Assembly: GCA_000990585.1 (NCBI GenBank)
Contig: LBQD01000004.1
Span: forward strand, 1,470 to 41,706
DNA from: Candidatus Moranbacteria bacterium GW2011_GWE2_35_2-
GTDB taxonomy: Bacteria > Patescibacteriota > Minisyncoccia > Moranbacterales > UBA9337
Length of the DNA stretch: 40,237 nt
Direction of reading: 5' to 3'
The notes beneath the pieces are model-generated. The model was not told the origin of the DNA, searched no databases, and saw only the letters and a program-made list of their open reading frames with translations. This document shows, piece by piece, positions 27,476-36,953 of this stretch; position 1 is the first letter of the stretch; every line of letters begins with the position of its first letter. A program made the position numbers and the translations under genes.

Positions 27476-27508
27476 CGTAAAATAAAAATCGGAATTTTTA
27501 TCACGTGG
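27473..27508 (+). repeat. hairpin repeat family member overlapping tRNA-Leu CCA
   Basis: CCACG-TAAAATAAAAATCGGAATTTTTATCA-CGTGG. Confidence 0.8.
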
Positions 27509-27532
27509 CGCAGCCGTAAAAATTGAAAATAT

Positions 27533-27606
27533 GCGCGCTTAGCTCAGTTGGTTAGAGCATCTCGTTTACACCGAGAGGGTCGGGGGTTCGAATCCCTCAG
27601 CGCGCA
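27533..27606 (+). tRNA. tRNA-Val(TAC), no encoded CCA
   Basis: GCGCGCT/AGCGCGC acceptor, loop TTTACAC, GGTTCGAATCC. Confidence 0.94.
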
Positions 27607-27664
27607 CCGCGTAAAATCGCTACGCTCACACGCGGCGCAGCCGCAGTAAAATCGCTACGCTCAC
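27607..27664 (+). repeat. hairpin repeat family member plus partial second copy
   Basis: CCGCGTAAAATCGCTACGCTCACACGCGG; 20-bp direct repeat GTAAAATCGCTACGCTCACA at 27611 and 27645. Confidence 0.8.
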
Positions 27665-27695
27665 AAGCCAGCTGCAACAGTTAAAATTGAATATT

Positions 27696-27767
27696 GCCTC
27701 GGTAGCTCAGTGGTAGAGCAAAGGACTGAAAATCCTTGTGTCGTCAGTCCGATTCTGACCCGAGGCA
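27696..27767 (+). tRNA. tRNA-Phe(GAA), no encoded CCA
   Basis: GCCTCGG/CCGAGGC acceptor, loop CTGAAAA. Confidence 0.94.
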
Positions 27768-27855
27768 CAATAAAATCAAAAGCGCAAAGTGAAAAGTGTA
27801 AAGAAAAGCAATTAAACTTGCTGTAAGTTTTTCACTTTAAGCCTTGCGCTTTTTT

Positions 27856-27928
27856 GGGACCGTAGCTCAGGGGTTAGAGCGGACGACTCATAATCGTTTG
27901 GTCGCTGGTTCGATTCCAGCCGGTCCCA
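27856..27928 (+). tRNA. tRNA-Ile2(CAU), lysidine substrate (alternatively elongator Met)
   Basis: GGGACCG/CGGTCCC acceptor; CGACTCATAATCG anticodon arm followed by TTGGTCGCTGGTTC, as in E. coli ileX/ileY-type tRNA. Confidence 0.8.
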
Positions 27929-28061
27929 CTCTGATGAAATTTTCAATTTACAATTCTCAATTTTCAATGAATTTTCAATTATTCAATTTGAAATTAATAA
28001 ATTATAATTTGATTGAAAATTAAAAATTTGAAATTATAAATTACATGCGGAGCACGCATAT

Positions 28062-28136
28062 GCGGGTATCGTATAGTGGCTATTATACGTCCTTGCCAAG
28101 GATGAGACGGCAGTTCGATTCTGCTTACCCGCTCCA
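28062..28136 (+). tRNA. tRNA-Gly(GCC), CCA encoded
   Basis: GCGGGTA/TACCCGC acceptor, loop TTGCCAA, CAGTTCGATTCTG. Confidence 0.94.
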
Positions 28137-28280
28137 AATCGAAAATCCCCGGAATTATTCTGGGGATTTTTTGTTGTTTGAGGTGAAATATATTTAAATT
28201 TGACGGGTACTATATAATGGGTATATATTCATAATATAAAATGAGTTGAGAAAACTAAACTAGAAAGGCGGGTGATAAAT

Positions 28281-28529
28281 ATGCCACGACAAGATAAAAC
28301 CGGACCAATGGGAATGGGACCTGAAACCGGAAGAGGAATGGGTCCTTGCGGAAAAGGATTTGGTTTGGGAGCGGGAAGGGGCTATGGAAGAGCGATGTGC
28401 GGTTGGTTCTACCGAAAATACCAAGCCATGTCGAAAGATGAAAGAAAAGAATTATTAAAATCGGAAATTGAAGATTTGAAACAAGAATTGCAAATGATAG
28501 AGGAAGAGATGAAAGAACTGGAAAAGTAA
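28281..28529 (+). CDS. DUF5320-like small Gly/Met/Cys protein
   Basis: MPRQDKTGPMGMGPETGRGMGPCGKGFGLGAGRGYG plus C-terminal coiled coil. Confidence 0.75.
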   Translation: MPRQDKTGPMGMGPETGRGMGPCGKGFGLGAGRGYGRAMCGWFYRKYQAMSKDERKELLKSEIEDLKQELQMIEEEMKELEK

Positions 28530-28624
28530 TAATTTCTATCGGAAACAGTCTTTCTCCTTCTTCGGCTAGCAAGAAGGAGGAGATTATTTTGGATAGTATA
28601 ACAAAATAGAATTGAAAAAATAAT

Positions 28625-28900
28625 ATGACAAGACCAAAGCTATGCAGGCGGTTGCATTTTAAACCCAAATCGCATTATTTCAAGCCCCAGGGTATTCCAA
28701 TGACCGAATTGGAAGAGGTAATTTTAACCAAAGAAGAAATGGAAGCAGTGAAGCTCAAAGATTTTGACAAAATGGATCAAATTGAAGCTTCTGAAAAAAT
28801 GAATACTTCCCAAAGCACTTTTCAACGGATTTTGGCATCCGCCAGAATTAAAATTGCCGAGGCAATTGTCAAAGGCAAAGCATTAAAGATTGAGGAATAA
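28625..28900 (+). CDS. DUF134-family putative DNA-binding protein
   Basis: YFKPQGIPMTELEEVILTKEEMEAVKLKDFDKMDQIEASEKMNTSQSTFQRILASARIKIAEAIVKGKALKIE. Confidence 0.88.
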   Translation: MTRPKLCRRLHFKPKSHYFKPQGIPMTELEEVILTKEEMEAVKLKDFDKMDQIEASEKMNTSQSTFQRILASARIKIAEAIVKGKALKIEE

Positions 28901-29051
28901 ATCAAAAAATAGAAAATCTATTCTTATTATAGTATGATCAGAGTACGAATCATTTTTTCATAGATCCGGTTATAATCGTGACTACTAGTCAATTCAAAAT
29001 CAAAAATTCTTTTCAAAAAAAGTTCGAGCTTCCGCATAAAAACAGCTCATT

Positions 29052-29082
29052 AAAAAACGGCCCATACTGAGCCGTTTTTTTT
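29052..29082. terminator. bidirectional terminator
   Basis: AAAAAACGGCCCATACTGAGCCGTTTTTTTT. Confidence 0.8.
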
Positions 29083-29104
29083 GTTCTGCCGCGACGTGTC
29101 TTTT

Positions 29105-29344
29105 TTAGCGGATAGCTTTTACGATTGCTATTAAGATTACTGCTCCAATTAGCGCTACGAACATACTGTACAGGTTGAAACCTGTAACTCCGCTTTCTCC
29201 CAGAAAGCTCATCAGCCATCCGCCTAACATAGCGCCCACGATTCCCAGAATAATATTCAGAACTAAGCTATCGTTGGTGCCCATAACTAGTGAGGCGACC
29301 CAACCTACGATTGCCCCGAAAATAATCCATAAAATAATGCTCAT
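29105..29344 (-). CDS. GlsB/YeaQ/YmgE (transglycosylase-associated) family membrane protein
   Basis: IIFGAIVGWVASLVMG...IILGIVGAMLGGWL. Confidence 0.9.
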   Translation of the reverse strand: MSIILWIIFGAIVGWVASLVMGTNDSLVLNIILGIVGAMLGGWLMSFLGESGVTGFNLYSMFVALIGAVILIAIVKAIR

Positions 29345-29370
29345 ATATTTTTTTTAATTAATTATTTTTT

Positions 29371-29721
29371 TTATTGCTCGTCTAGTTTAACTGCGGCTTC
29401 CGATGTTGAAACAGTTTTTCCCATAAGAAACAATTTGATTATGCCGATGGCAATTATCCAATACACAAACATTGCCAAGAGCGTCGTCCATTCAAAGACA
29501 TTGCCTGATACTCTGGAAACATTAAAGACACTCAGGAAAGGAGCGGTGAAAATGTAGGTTACTCCATAGACAAAACTGGTGAAACCGGCCTCCATATTGG
29601 CTCCAAGTAATTTCAAGATGAAACGAAACGCCAGCAATATTTCCAGAAGTCCCAAGAGATACCAAATGATTTGTGTCCCGCGGTAAAGAGGTTTTGTGCT
29701 GGGAGAAGTTGATGAATCCAT
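29371..29721 (-). CDS. YggT-like small membrane protein
   Basis: QIIWYLLGLLEILLAFRFILKLLGAN...YIFTAPFLSVF. Confidence 0.6.
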   Translation of the reverse strand: MDSSTSPSTKPLYRGTQIIWYLLGLLEILLAFRFILKLLGANMEAGFTSFVYGVTYIFTAPFLSVFNVSRVSGNVFEWTTLLAMFVYWIIAIGIIKLFLMGKTVSTSEAAVKLDEQ

Positions 29722-29788
29722 ATGATTATAGATTAGTTATTAATTTGAACTAAACGAGAATCTTTCTAGGTCACTTTTATTTAATTAA

Positions 29789-29971
29789 TTAAGGTGCTAG
29801 ATGGCGGATATCGGTTCTTCTAATTATTGTTTCTTTGGGCAAATATTCAATCAAGATTTTTTCAACTAAAGCGGTTAAACTCAGACCATCAACAATAGCC
29901 TGCGCTTTGGCTTGTTTCAAAAGATCGGGGTTCAGGAATAATGTCACGCGTTGTTTTTTGATTTTTTTCAT
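29789..29971 (-). CDS. small ribbon-helix-helix-like protein
   Basis: QRVTLFLNPDLLKQAKAQAIVDGLSLTALVEKILIEYL. Confidence 0.55.
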   Translation of the reverse strand: MKKIKKQRVTLFLNPDLLKQAKAQAIVDGLSLTALVEKILIEYLPKETIIRRTDIRHLAP

Positions 29972-30129
29972 ATTTTATAGCTCAAAATTGCGATTTAGCT
30001 TCAATGGTTGTCCTACTGCAACTACTAGTACACACGCAACACCTTTTATCTTTCATAAACAAAATATTTCTTGGTTGAAAATGGTAGTAGATGGTATTAT
30101 TAAGATGCAAGAAGATAATTTTTTGGATT

Positions 30130-31317
30130 ATGGAAAACAAAATTATTAATACTTGGGTTGGAACTTTGATTTTGATCTCCTTGTCATCGGGAGTGGCTTT
30201 TGTGGCGATTGAAGGTAATAGTGATTTTTCTCCGGAATTTTCGCAAATGATTATAACCGCAAAAAAGAAGGTTGCCGAAGCGGTTCCTGTTTTGTTTCCT
30301 TCGCCACTGCCTCCTCCGCTTCCGCCGGACATTGAAAGAATGAAAAAACAGGGATGTGTGGCGGATGGACTCCTTTCCGGATTTGGAGGCGATACCAAGG
30401 AGATGATCAATGTGGTTAACCGGTCTGATTGCTATTATCTTCATCGCGCATTGGAAACATGGGCGGACAAGCCGGATTTTGAAAAGGCCAAAAAAATCAA
30501 GGCGAAAATTGAAAAAGATAATATCGTGTACGGAATGTTTATTGCCGAAGCTATTGGCACAAAAGTCCTTTACCGCTATCAAGATGAAGATCGCAAGTTT
30601 GATTTTGAAAAAATGTGTAAAAATGATCACAGTGATCATTGGAAAAAAAATATATGTATTCCTTCTTTTGATTCTGGGGAATATCGTAAATATTTGAAAT
30701 ATATTACTGAACAAGCAATGGATATGGGAATTCAAAGTTTTCTTTTTGGACAAATTTTTCTTCAAGAAACTTCCGATTTAGATAATCCAAGAATAACTGG
30801 AATAATTAGAGATATGAGAAAATATGCCGATTCCAAGAAAATGAAAATTGTGGTTGGAGCACAAACTAATGACATTACTAATGAAAAATATTTGCGCAAT
30901 TTTGATTTTATTGATGGCGGTGTGGGATTGTATTCCGACGGAACACTGGAAAACGGTCCGTGTTTTTCTCGCTGGTGGAAAAAGGACGGAGATTGGTGCT
31001 GGGCGCTTTTGTGGAACGACAAATTTGCCAAAAAAGCCAATAATGTTTTTTTGCATCTCGATTGGACGCCTCAAATTGGAGATGATATGAGTACTTTCGC
31101 TCGGATGGATGATGACAAGCGGAGAAAAACATTGCGGGATTTGCATGATTTTTTCACTTCCCAGGGAAAGGGTTTTATGCTGCCGATTCTTGCAGTGTTG
31201 CCGAAGGATAATGGCGGATGTTACGGAGAAAAAAAGAATTTTTATTCGCCTTCAAAAAAATATTCCTGCGACGACGAAAAGACGATTAACAATATCTTGA
31301 AAAAAGCTTGGCAATAA
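30130..31317 (+). CDS. large secreted/membrane-anchored protein, possible TIM-barrel (glycoside-hydrolase-like) fold
   Basis: N-terminal TM, Pro-rich linker, MDMGIQSFLFGQIFLQE, MKIVVGAQTNDI, FIDGGVGLYSDG, FLHLDWTPQ; family not recognised. Confidence 0.5.
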   Translation: MENKIINTWVGTLILISLSSGVAFVAIEGNSDFSPEFSQMIITAKKKVAEAVPVLFPSPLPPPLPPDIERMKKQGCVADGLLSGFGGDTKEMINVVNRSDCYYLHRALETWADKPDFEKAKKIKAKIEKDNIVYGMFIAEAIGTKVLYRYQDEDRKFDFEKMCKNDHSDHWKKNICIPSFDSGEYRKYLKYITEQAMDMGIQSFLFGQIFLQETSDLDNPRITGIIRDMRKYADSKKMKIVVGAQTNDITNEKYLRNFDFIDGGVGLYSDGTLENGPCFSRWWKKDGDWCWALLWNDKFAKKANNVFLHLDWTPQIGDDMSTFARMDDDKRRKTLRDLHDFFTSQGKGFMLPILAVLPKDNGGCYGEKKNFYSPSKKYSCDDEKTINNILKKAWQ

Positions 31318-31346
31318 TTTCGTTATTTTAGTATGCTCCAGAGGGC

Positions 31347-31375
31347 TTGCCAAAAGGCGGATAGTCTGATACAAT
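31347..31375 (+). promoter_or_regulatory. candidate promoter of rpsF operon
   Basis: TTGCCA-17 bp-TACAAT. Confidence 0.6.
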
Positions 31376-31400
31376 AGGGGAACAACTGAGAAAGTCCTGT

Positions 31401-31438
31401 TCGCGCCTCGCCCGACATTTGGCTGGGATAAGGAGCGA
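31401..31438 (+). ncRNA. structured leader hairpin of rpsF operon (possible r-protein leader)
   Basis: TCGC-g-CCT-cg-CCC-gacatttggct-GGG-ata-AGG-a-GCGA. Confidence 0.4.
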
Positions 31439-31577
31439 TTAAGCTGCAAAGCTGGATTTTCTTTGTGGTTTTTATTTTTATTAAAAAGCGATGCGAATGA
31501 TGCGAATTACATTCGAATGATGCGAATATTTTTTTCGTAGATTCGGGAAAATTCGCGGATTCGAATCGGCACAATGT

Positions 31578-32153
31578 ATGATTGAATACGAATTGTTTTA
31601 TTTAGTAGGAGAATCCAGAGAACATGATCTGGATAAAATCAAAAAAGAAGTAGATGAAGTTGTTTCCAAAGAGGGCGGAAAAATTTTGGAGGTTGAAGTT
31701 GTCACCCGCAGAAAGATGTCTTATGAAATAAAAAGAGAATCTCGCGGAGTATATATTACTAAAAGATTTGAAATTTTAGACAAAGACGAGAGAGAAGAAC
31801 AGGGTCTTGCCAATAAGGATATTGTGTCAGACATAAATATAAAGCTTTTGCAAAATCGGGACGTTTTGCGGTTTTTGATTACGCGTGCAGATCAATTGCC
31901 AGCATTGGGTATTGGGATTGAAAAAGATGATAAGTCGGAACGAGAAAAGCAGGTTTTAAAGAAAGAAGAGGTTAAAAAAGAAGAAAAAGTTGCTCAAATC
32001 AAAGAGGATGATAAAATAGAGAAAGAGAAAGCAAAGAAAAAATCCATAGCAAATAAGGAAGAAAAACCTTTCAAAGAGAAAAAAAAGAGGGAGAAAAGAG
32101 AGAAAGTGGAAGAAGATATCGACGAAAAACTTAATGAGATATTGAATATATAA
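31578..32153 (+). CDS. rpsF: 30S ribosomal protein S6 with Lys/Glu-rich C-terminal extension
   Basis: YELFYLVGE..., RKMSYEIKRESRGVYITKRFE; followed by ssb and rpsR. Confidence 0.92.
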   Translation: MIEYELFYLVGESREHDLDKIKKEVDEVVSKEGGKILEVEVVTRRKMSYEIKRESRGVYITKRFEILDKDEREEQGLANKDIVSDINIKLLQNRDVLRFLITRADQLPALGIGIEKDDKSEREKQVLKKEEVKKEEKVAQIKEDDKIEKEKAKKKSIANKEEKPFKEKKKREKREKVEEDIDEKLNEILNI

Positions 32154-32194
32154 TTTTTCAATATTTTAATTTTTTAAAACTAAAAATTAATATT

Positions 32195-32728
32195 ATGAAT
32201 GTAAACAAAGTTATTTTAGTCGGTCGATTGACCCGCGATCCGGAATTGAGGACAACCACTGGTGGAAAAACTGTTGCCAGCGTGAGTCTTGCTACCAATT
32301 CCACATGGAAAGATCAGAGTGGGCAAAAACAAGAAAAGACTGAATTCCACAATGTTATTCTTTGGGGAAGAGTGGCGGAAATTGCCGGACAATATTTGAC
32401 GAAAGGGCAAGAAGCGTATTTTGAAGGAAGATTGCAAACAAGAAAATATACAGCAAAAGATGGAACAGAAAGACGGACTACTGAAGTGGTGGCGGAAAGT
32501 ATGCAACTCGGAAGCCGTCCTCAAGGAGGAGGACAAGGTGGAAATTATTCCGGAGGTGGAAATTCATATCAAGCACCAAGACAATTTGCAAATAATCCGG
32601 CGCAAAACAAATCGACAGCGTCAGTGGCCGGAAAAAATCAAACGCCTCCAATGCAAGATGATAATATTCCAACTATCAATCTGGATGAAGAACAGGAAGA
32701 CGTTCGAATTGAAGATGTGCCGTTTTAA
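32195..32728 (+). CDS. ssb: single-stranded DNA-binding protein
   Basis: MNVNKVILVGRLTRDPELRTTTGGKTVASVSLATN...; acidic C-terminal tip ending DVPF. Confidence 0.97.
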   Translation: MNVNKVILVGRLTRDPELRTTTGGKTVASVSLATNSTWKDQSGQKQEKTEFHNVILWGRVAEIAGQYLTKGQEAYFEGRLQTRKYTAKDGTERRTTEVVAESMQLGSRPQGGGQGGNYSGGGNSYQAPRQFANNPAQNKSTASVAGKNQTPPMQDDNIPTINLDEEQEDVRIEDVPF

Positions 32729-32757
32729 ATAGTATAATTGTTGAATAATTTAAAATT

Positions 32758-32970
32758 ATGGAAAATATTAAAAAAGGTTGTTATTTTTGTCAGGAAAAAA
32801 TTGATAAAATCGATTATAAGGATGCATATACATTGCGTCGTTTTATGAATTCTCAGGGAAAAATTTATCCGCCAAAAAGACATGGAGTTTGTACCAAACA
32901 TCAAAGAAGTTTGACTGCGGCAATCAAAAAAGGAAGAATTATGGGTTTGCTTCCGTTTATAGCGAGATAA
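32758..32970 (+). CDS. rpsR: 30S ribosomal protein S18 (CxxC form)
   Basis: CYFCQEKIDKIDYKDAYTLRRFMNSQGKIYPPKRHGVCTKHQRSLTAAIKKGR. Confidence 0.97.
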   Translation: MENIKKGCYFCQEKIDKIDYKDAYTLRRFMNSQGKIYPPKRHGVCTKHQRSLTAAIKKGRIMGLLPFIAR

Positions 32971-33129
32971 TGGTAAGTGCGTATTTTCAAAATATAATTT
33001 TCAAAAAAATTATATTTTGAAAATTTAAATAGTGTATTTATTTCAAAGTTATCAATTTTTGTTAATTTAAAATTTAATCATTGAGAATTGATTAGAAATT
33101 AAAAATTGATAATTAAAAATTTCACAAGT

Positions 33130-33687
33130 ATGCTTTCAATATCTGATATTAAAACGGGAAAAACTATCGTTCTTGATGGAAATCCTTTTGTGGTTATTCG
33201 CGATGAGCATTCAAAAACAGGAAGAGCTGGAGCCGTGCTTCGCACTAAGTTGAAAAATTTGGCGACCGGGGCGGTTTTGGAAAAAACCTTTCAAGGAGCG
33301 GATAAGGTGGAAGAAGCGGATATTTTCAAATCCAAAGCGCAATATTTGTATCGGGAAGGTGATGATTTTGTTTTTATGGATATGGGAAATTATGACCAGT
33401 TCAATCTTTCCAATGCCGTTTTAGACGGGGCGGATAAATATTTACTTGAAGGGACAGAAGTTTCCATTTTGAATTTCAACGGCAATCCGATTAATCTTGA
33501 ATTGCCGATCAAGATGCAATTTCGTGTTGTTGAAGCTCCTCCCGGACTCAAGGGCGACACTGCTTCCGGCGGGGACAAGGTGGTAACTTTGGAAACCGGA
33601 CTGAAAATAACCACGCCATTGTTTGTCAAAGAAGGCGACATCGTAATCGTGAACACAGAAAAAGGAGAATACGTTTCCAGAGCGTAG
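33130..33687 (+). CDS. efp: elongation factor P
   Basis: DGNPFVVIRDEHSKTGRAGAVLRTKLKNLATGAVLEKTFQGADKVEEAD; start trimmed to 33130. Confidence 0.96.
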   Translation: MLSISDIKTGKTIVLDGNPFVVIRDEHSKTGRAGAVLRTKLKNLATGAVLEKTFQGADKVEEADIFKSKAQYLYREGDDFVFMDMGNYDQFNLSNAVLDGADKYLLEGTEVSILNFNGNPINLELPIKMQFRVVEAPPGLKGDTASGGDKVVTLETGLKITTPLFVKEGDIVIVNTEKGEYVSRA

Positions 33688-33733
33688 AAAACAGACATAA
33701 GATTTAAGACATAAAATAGAGGTTTTGAATTTT

Positions 33734-33761
33734 AAAAAAACAGACACAGTGTCTGTTTTTT
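33734..33761 (+). terminator. intrinsic terminator after efp
   Basis: AAAAAAACAGACA-CAG-TGTCTGTTTTTT. Confidence 0.8.
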
Positions 33762-33848
33762 GGTGCAATTAATTAAAGATAAGATGTATGTCTGTATTTT
33801 TTCAAACATTGCTAAAATGATAAAATGTTAGTATGCTAAAATGAAATT

Positions 33849-34070
33849 ATAAAATTTGGGATAAGCTCAAAATTTAAACCAGCTGGCGACCCCGTAAAAT
33901 AAAAATAATAATTTTTATCACGGGGCGAGACTTATTTTATGGTTTAATTCTTTATATTTATGAAATTTAAAATAAACTCAAAATTCAAGCCGGCGGGGGA
34001 CCCCGTAAAATAAAAATAATAATTTTTATCACGGGGCGAGACTTATTTTATGGTTTAATTCTTTATATTT
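33849..34070 (+). repeat. two tandem 111-bp units, each a truncated uvrB 5' end + hairpin element + uvrB upstream region
   Basis: Units 33849-33959 and 33960-34070; the second is followed by the real uvrB ATG at 34071 in the same context. Confidence 0.9.
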
Positions 34071-36032
<1,962 letters not shown>

Positions 36033-36082
36033 AAAAAATCAAAAAATGTGGTATATTTAAAACAAGTAAAGCAATAATAAAA

Positions 36083-36418
36083 ATGAATTTTTTTAAAAAA
36101 ATATTTTCTGTGATTCGAGATATGTATTTTTTGATTTTTCGTTATTCTTCCGAATGCCAGCTTCGCGCGCAAAAGAAAAAAAATATATTTACCGGTGAAG
36201 AAAGTGGTTTTGGAAAGTTTGATTCCTATGCCGATTTGAAAAATTATCAAAAGAGAATAAAATTTTTTTTGGCAGGAATTTTCTCTTTCGGAGTTATTTT
36301 TTCCGTTATTTTTATTTTTTCCGTTATTTTTTTGATTCAATATTTATACGAAATGTTTCATATCGACAGTAATATTTTTGATTGGAATAAAATAAAAGAT
36401 TTAATAAATAATAATTGA
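36083..36418 (+). CDS. hypothetical membrane protein (111 aa)
   Basis: ORF with TM segment(s); terminates next to the response regulator. Confidence 0.5.
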   Translation: MNFFKKIFSVIRDMYFLIFRYSSECQLRAQKKKNIFTGEESGFGKFDSYADLKNYQKRIKFFLAGIFSFGVIFSVIFIFSVIFLIQYLYEMFHIDSNIFDWNKIKDLINNN

Positions 36419-36447
36419 GGTTTTGTGCGGGACTTCTAAATAAAAAA

Positions 36448-36837
36448 ATGAAAAATGAAAAATTCACAATTATTCTTGCCGAAGATGAGAAGGATTTGAT
36501 GGAGGTTTATTCGATTGCTCTTGGAAAGAGATTCAATCTTTTTGTGGCGGAAAATGGAAAGGAAGTTCTCGAAAGATTGAAAGAGAGTAATGGAAAAATT
36601 GATTTGATTGTTTTGGATATTGTGATGCCGAAGATGGATGGTTTTGACACTTTGCGCAAGCTTAAAAAAGATAATAAATATAAAAATATTCCTGTGGTGA
36701 TGTCGACAAATCTTAGCGATAGCAGGGACAGAGACGAAGCGATTGATTTAGGAGCGGTAAAATATTTCGTTAAGGCTGATCGAACTCCTAGTGAGCTGGC
36801 GGAAGATATTGCGAATATATTAATTGAACAAAAATAA
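36448..36837 (+). CDS. stand-alone response regulator receiver (CheY-like)
   Basis: IILAEDEKDLMEVY...DLIVLDIVMPKMDGFDTLRKLK...VVMSTNLSD...KYFVKAD; start trimmed to 36448. Confidence 0.93.
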   Translation: MKNEKFTIILAEDEKDLMEVYSIALGKRFNLFVAENGKEVLERLKESNGKIDLIVLDIVMPKMDGFDTLRKLKKDNKYKNIPVVMSTNLSDSRDRDEAIDLGAVKYFVKADRTPSELAEDIANILIEQK

Positions 36838-36846
36838 TCGGATAAC

Positions 36847-36874
36847 AAAAAACAGGCCTTCGCGCCTGTTTTTT
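36847..36874 (+). terminator. intrinsic terminator
   Basis: AAAAAACAGGC-CTTCGC-GCCTGTTTTTT. Confidence 0.85.
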
Positions 36875-36953
36875 GTTTGGGTTGATGGAAATAAAATTTG
36901 ATGATATGATGTAATATCTCTAAACAATGAAATATGCAGACAAATTAAAAAAT

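Noticed and set aside
28045-28059. ATGCG-GAGCA-CGCAT hairpin before tRNA-Gly
   Set aside because: Only 5-bp arms and partly overlapping tRNA-like sequence; too short to claim function.
29789-29971. RHH protein as half of a toxin-antitoxin pair
   Set aside because: No adjacent toxin-like ORF; neighbours are membrane proteins and a large secreted protein.
31323-31574. 83-aa minus ORF in the rpsF leader
   Set aside because: Overlaps promoter, hairpin and box-repeat features; no domain.
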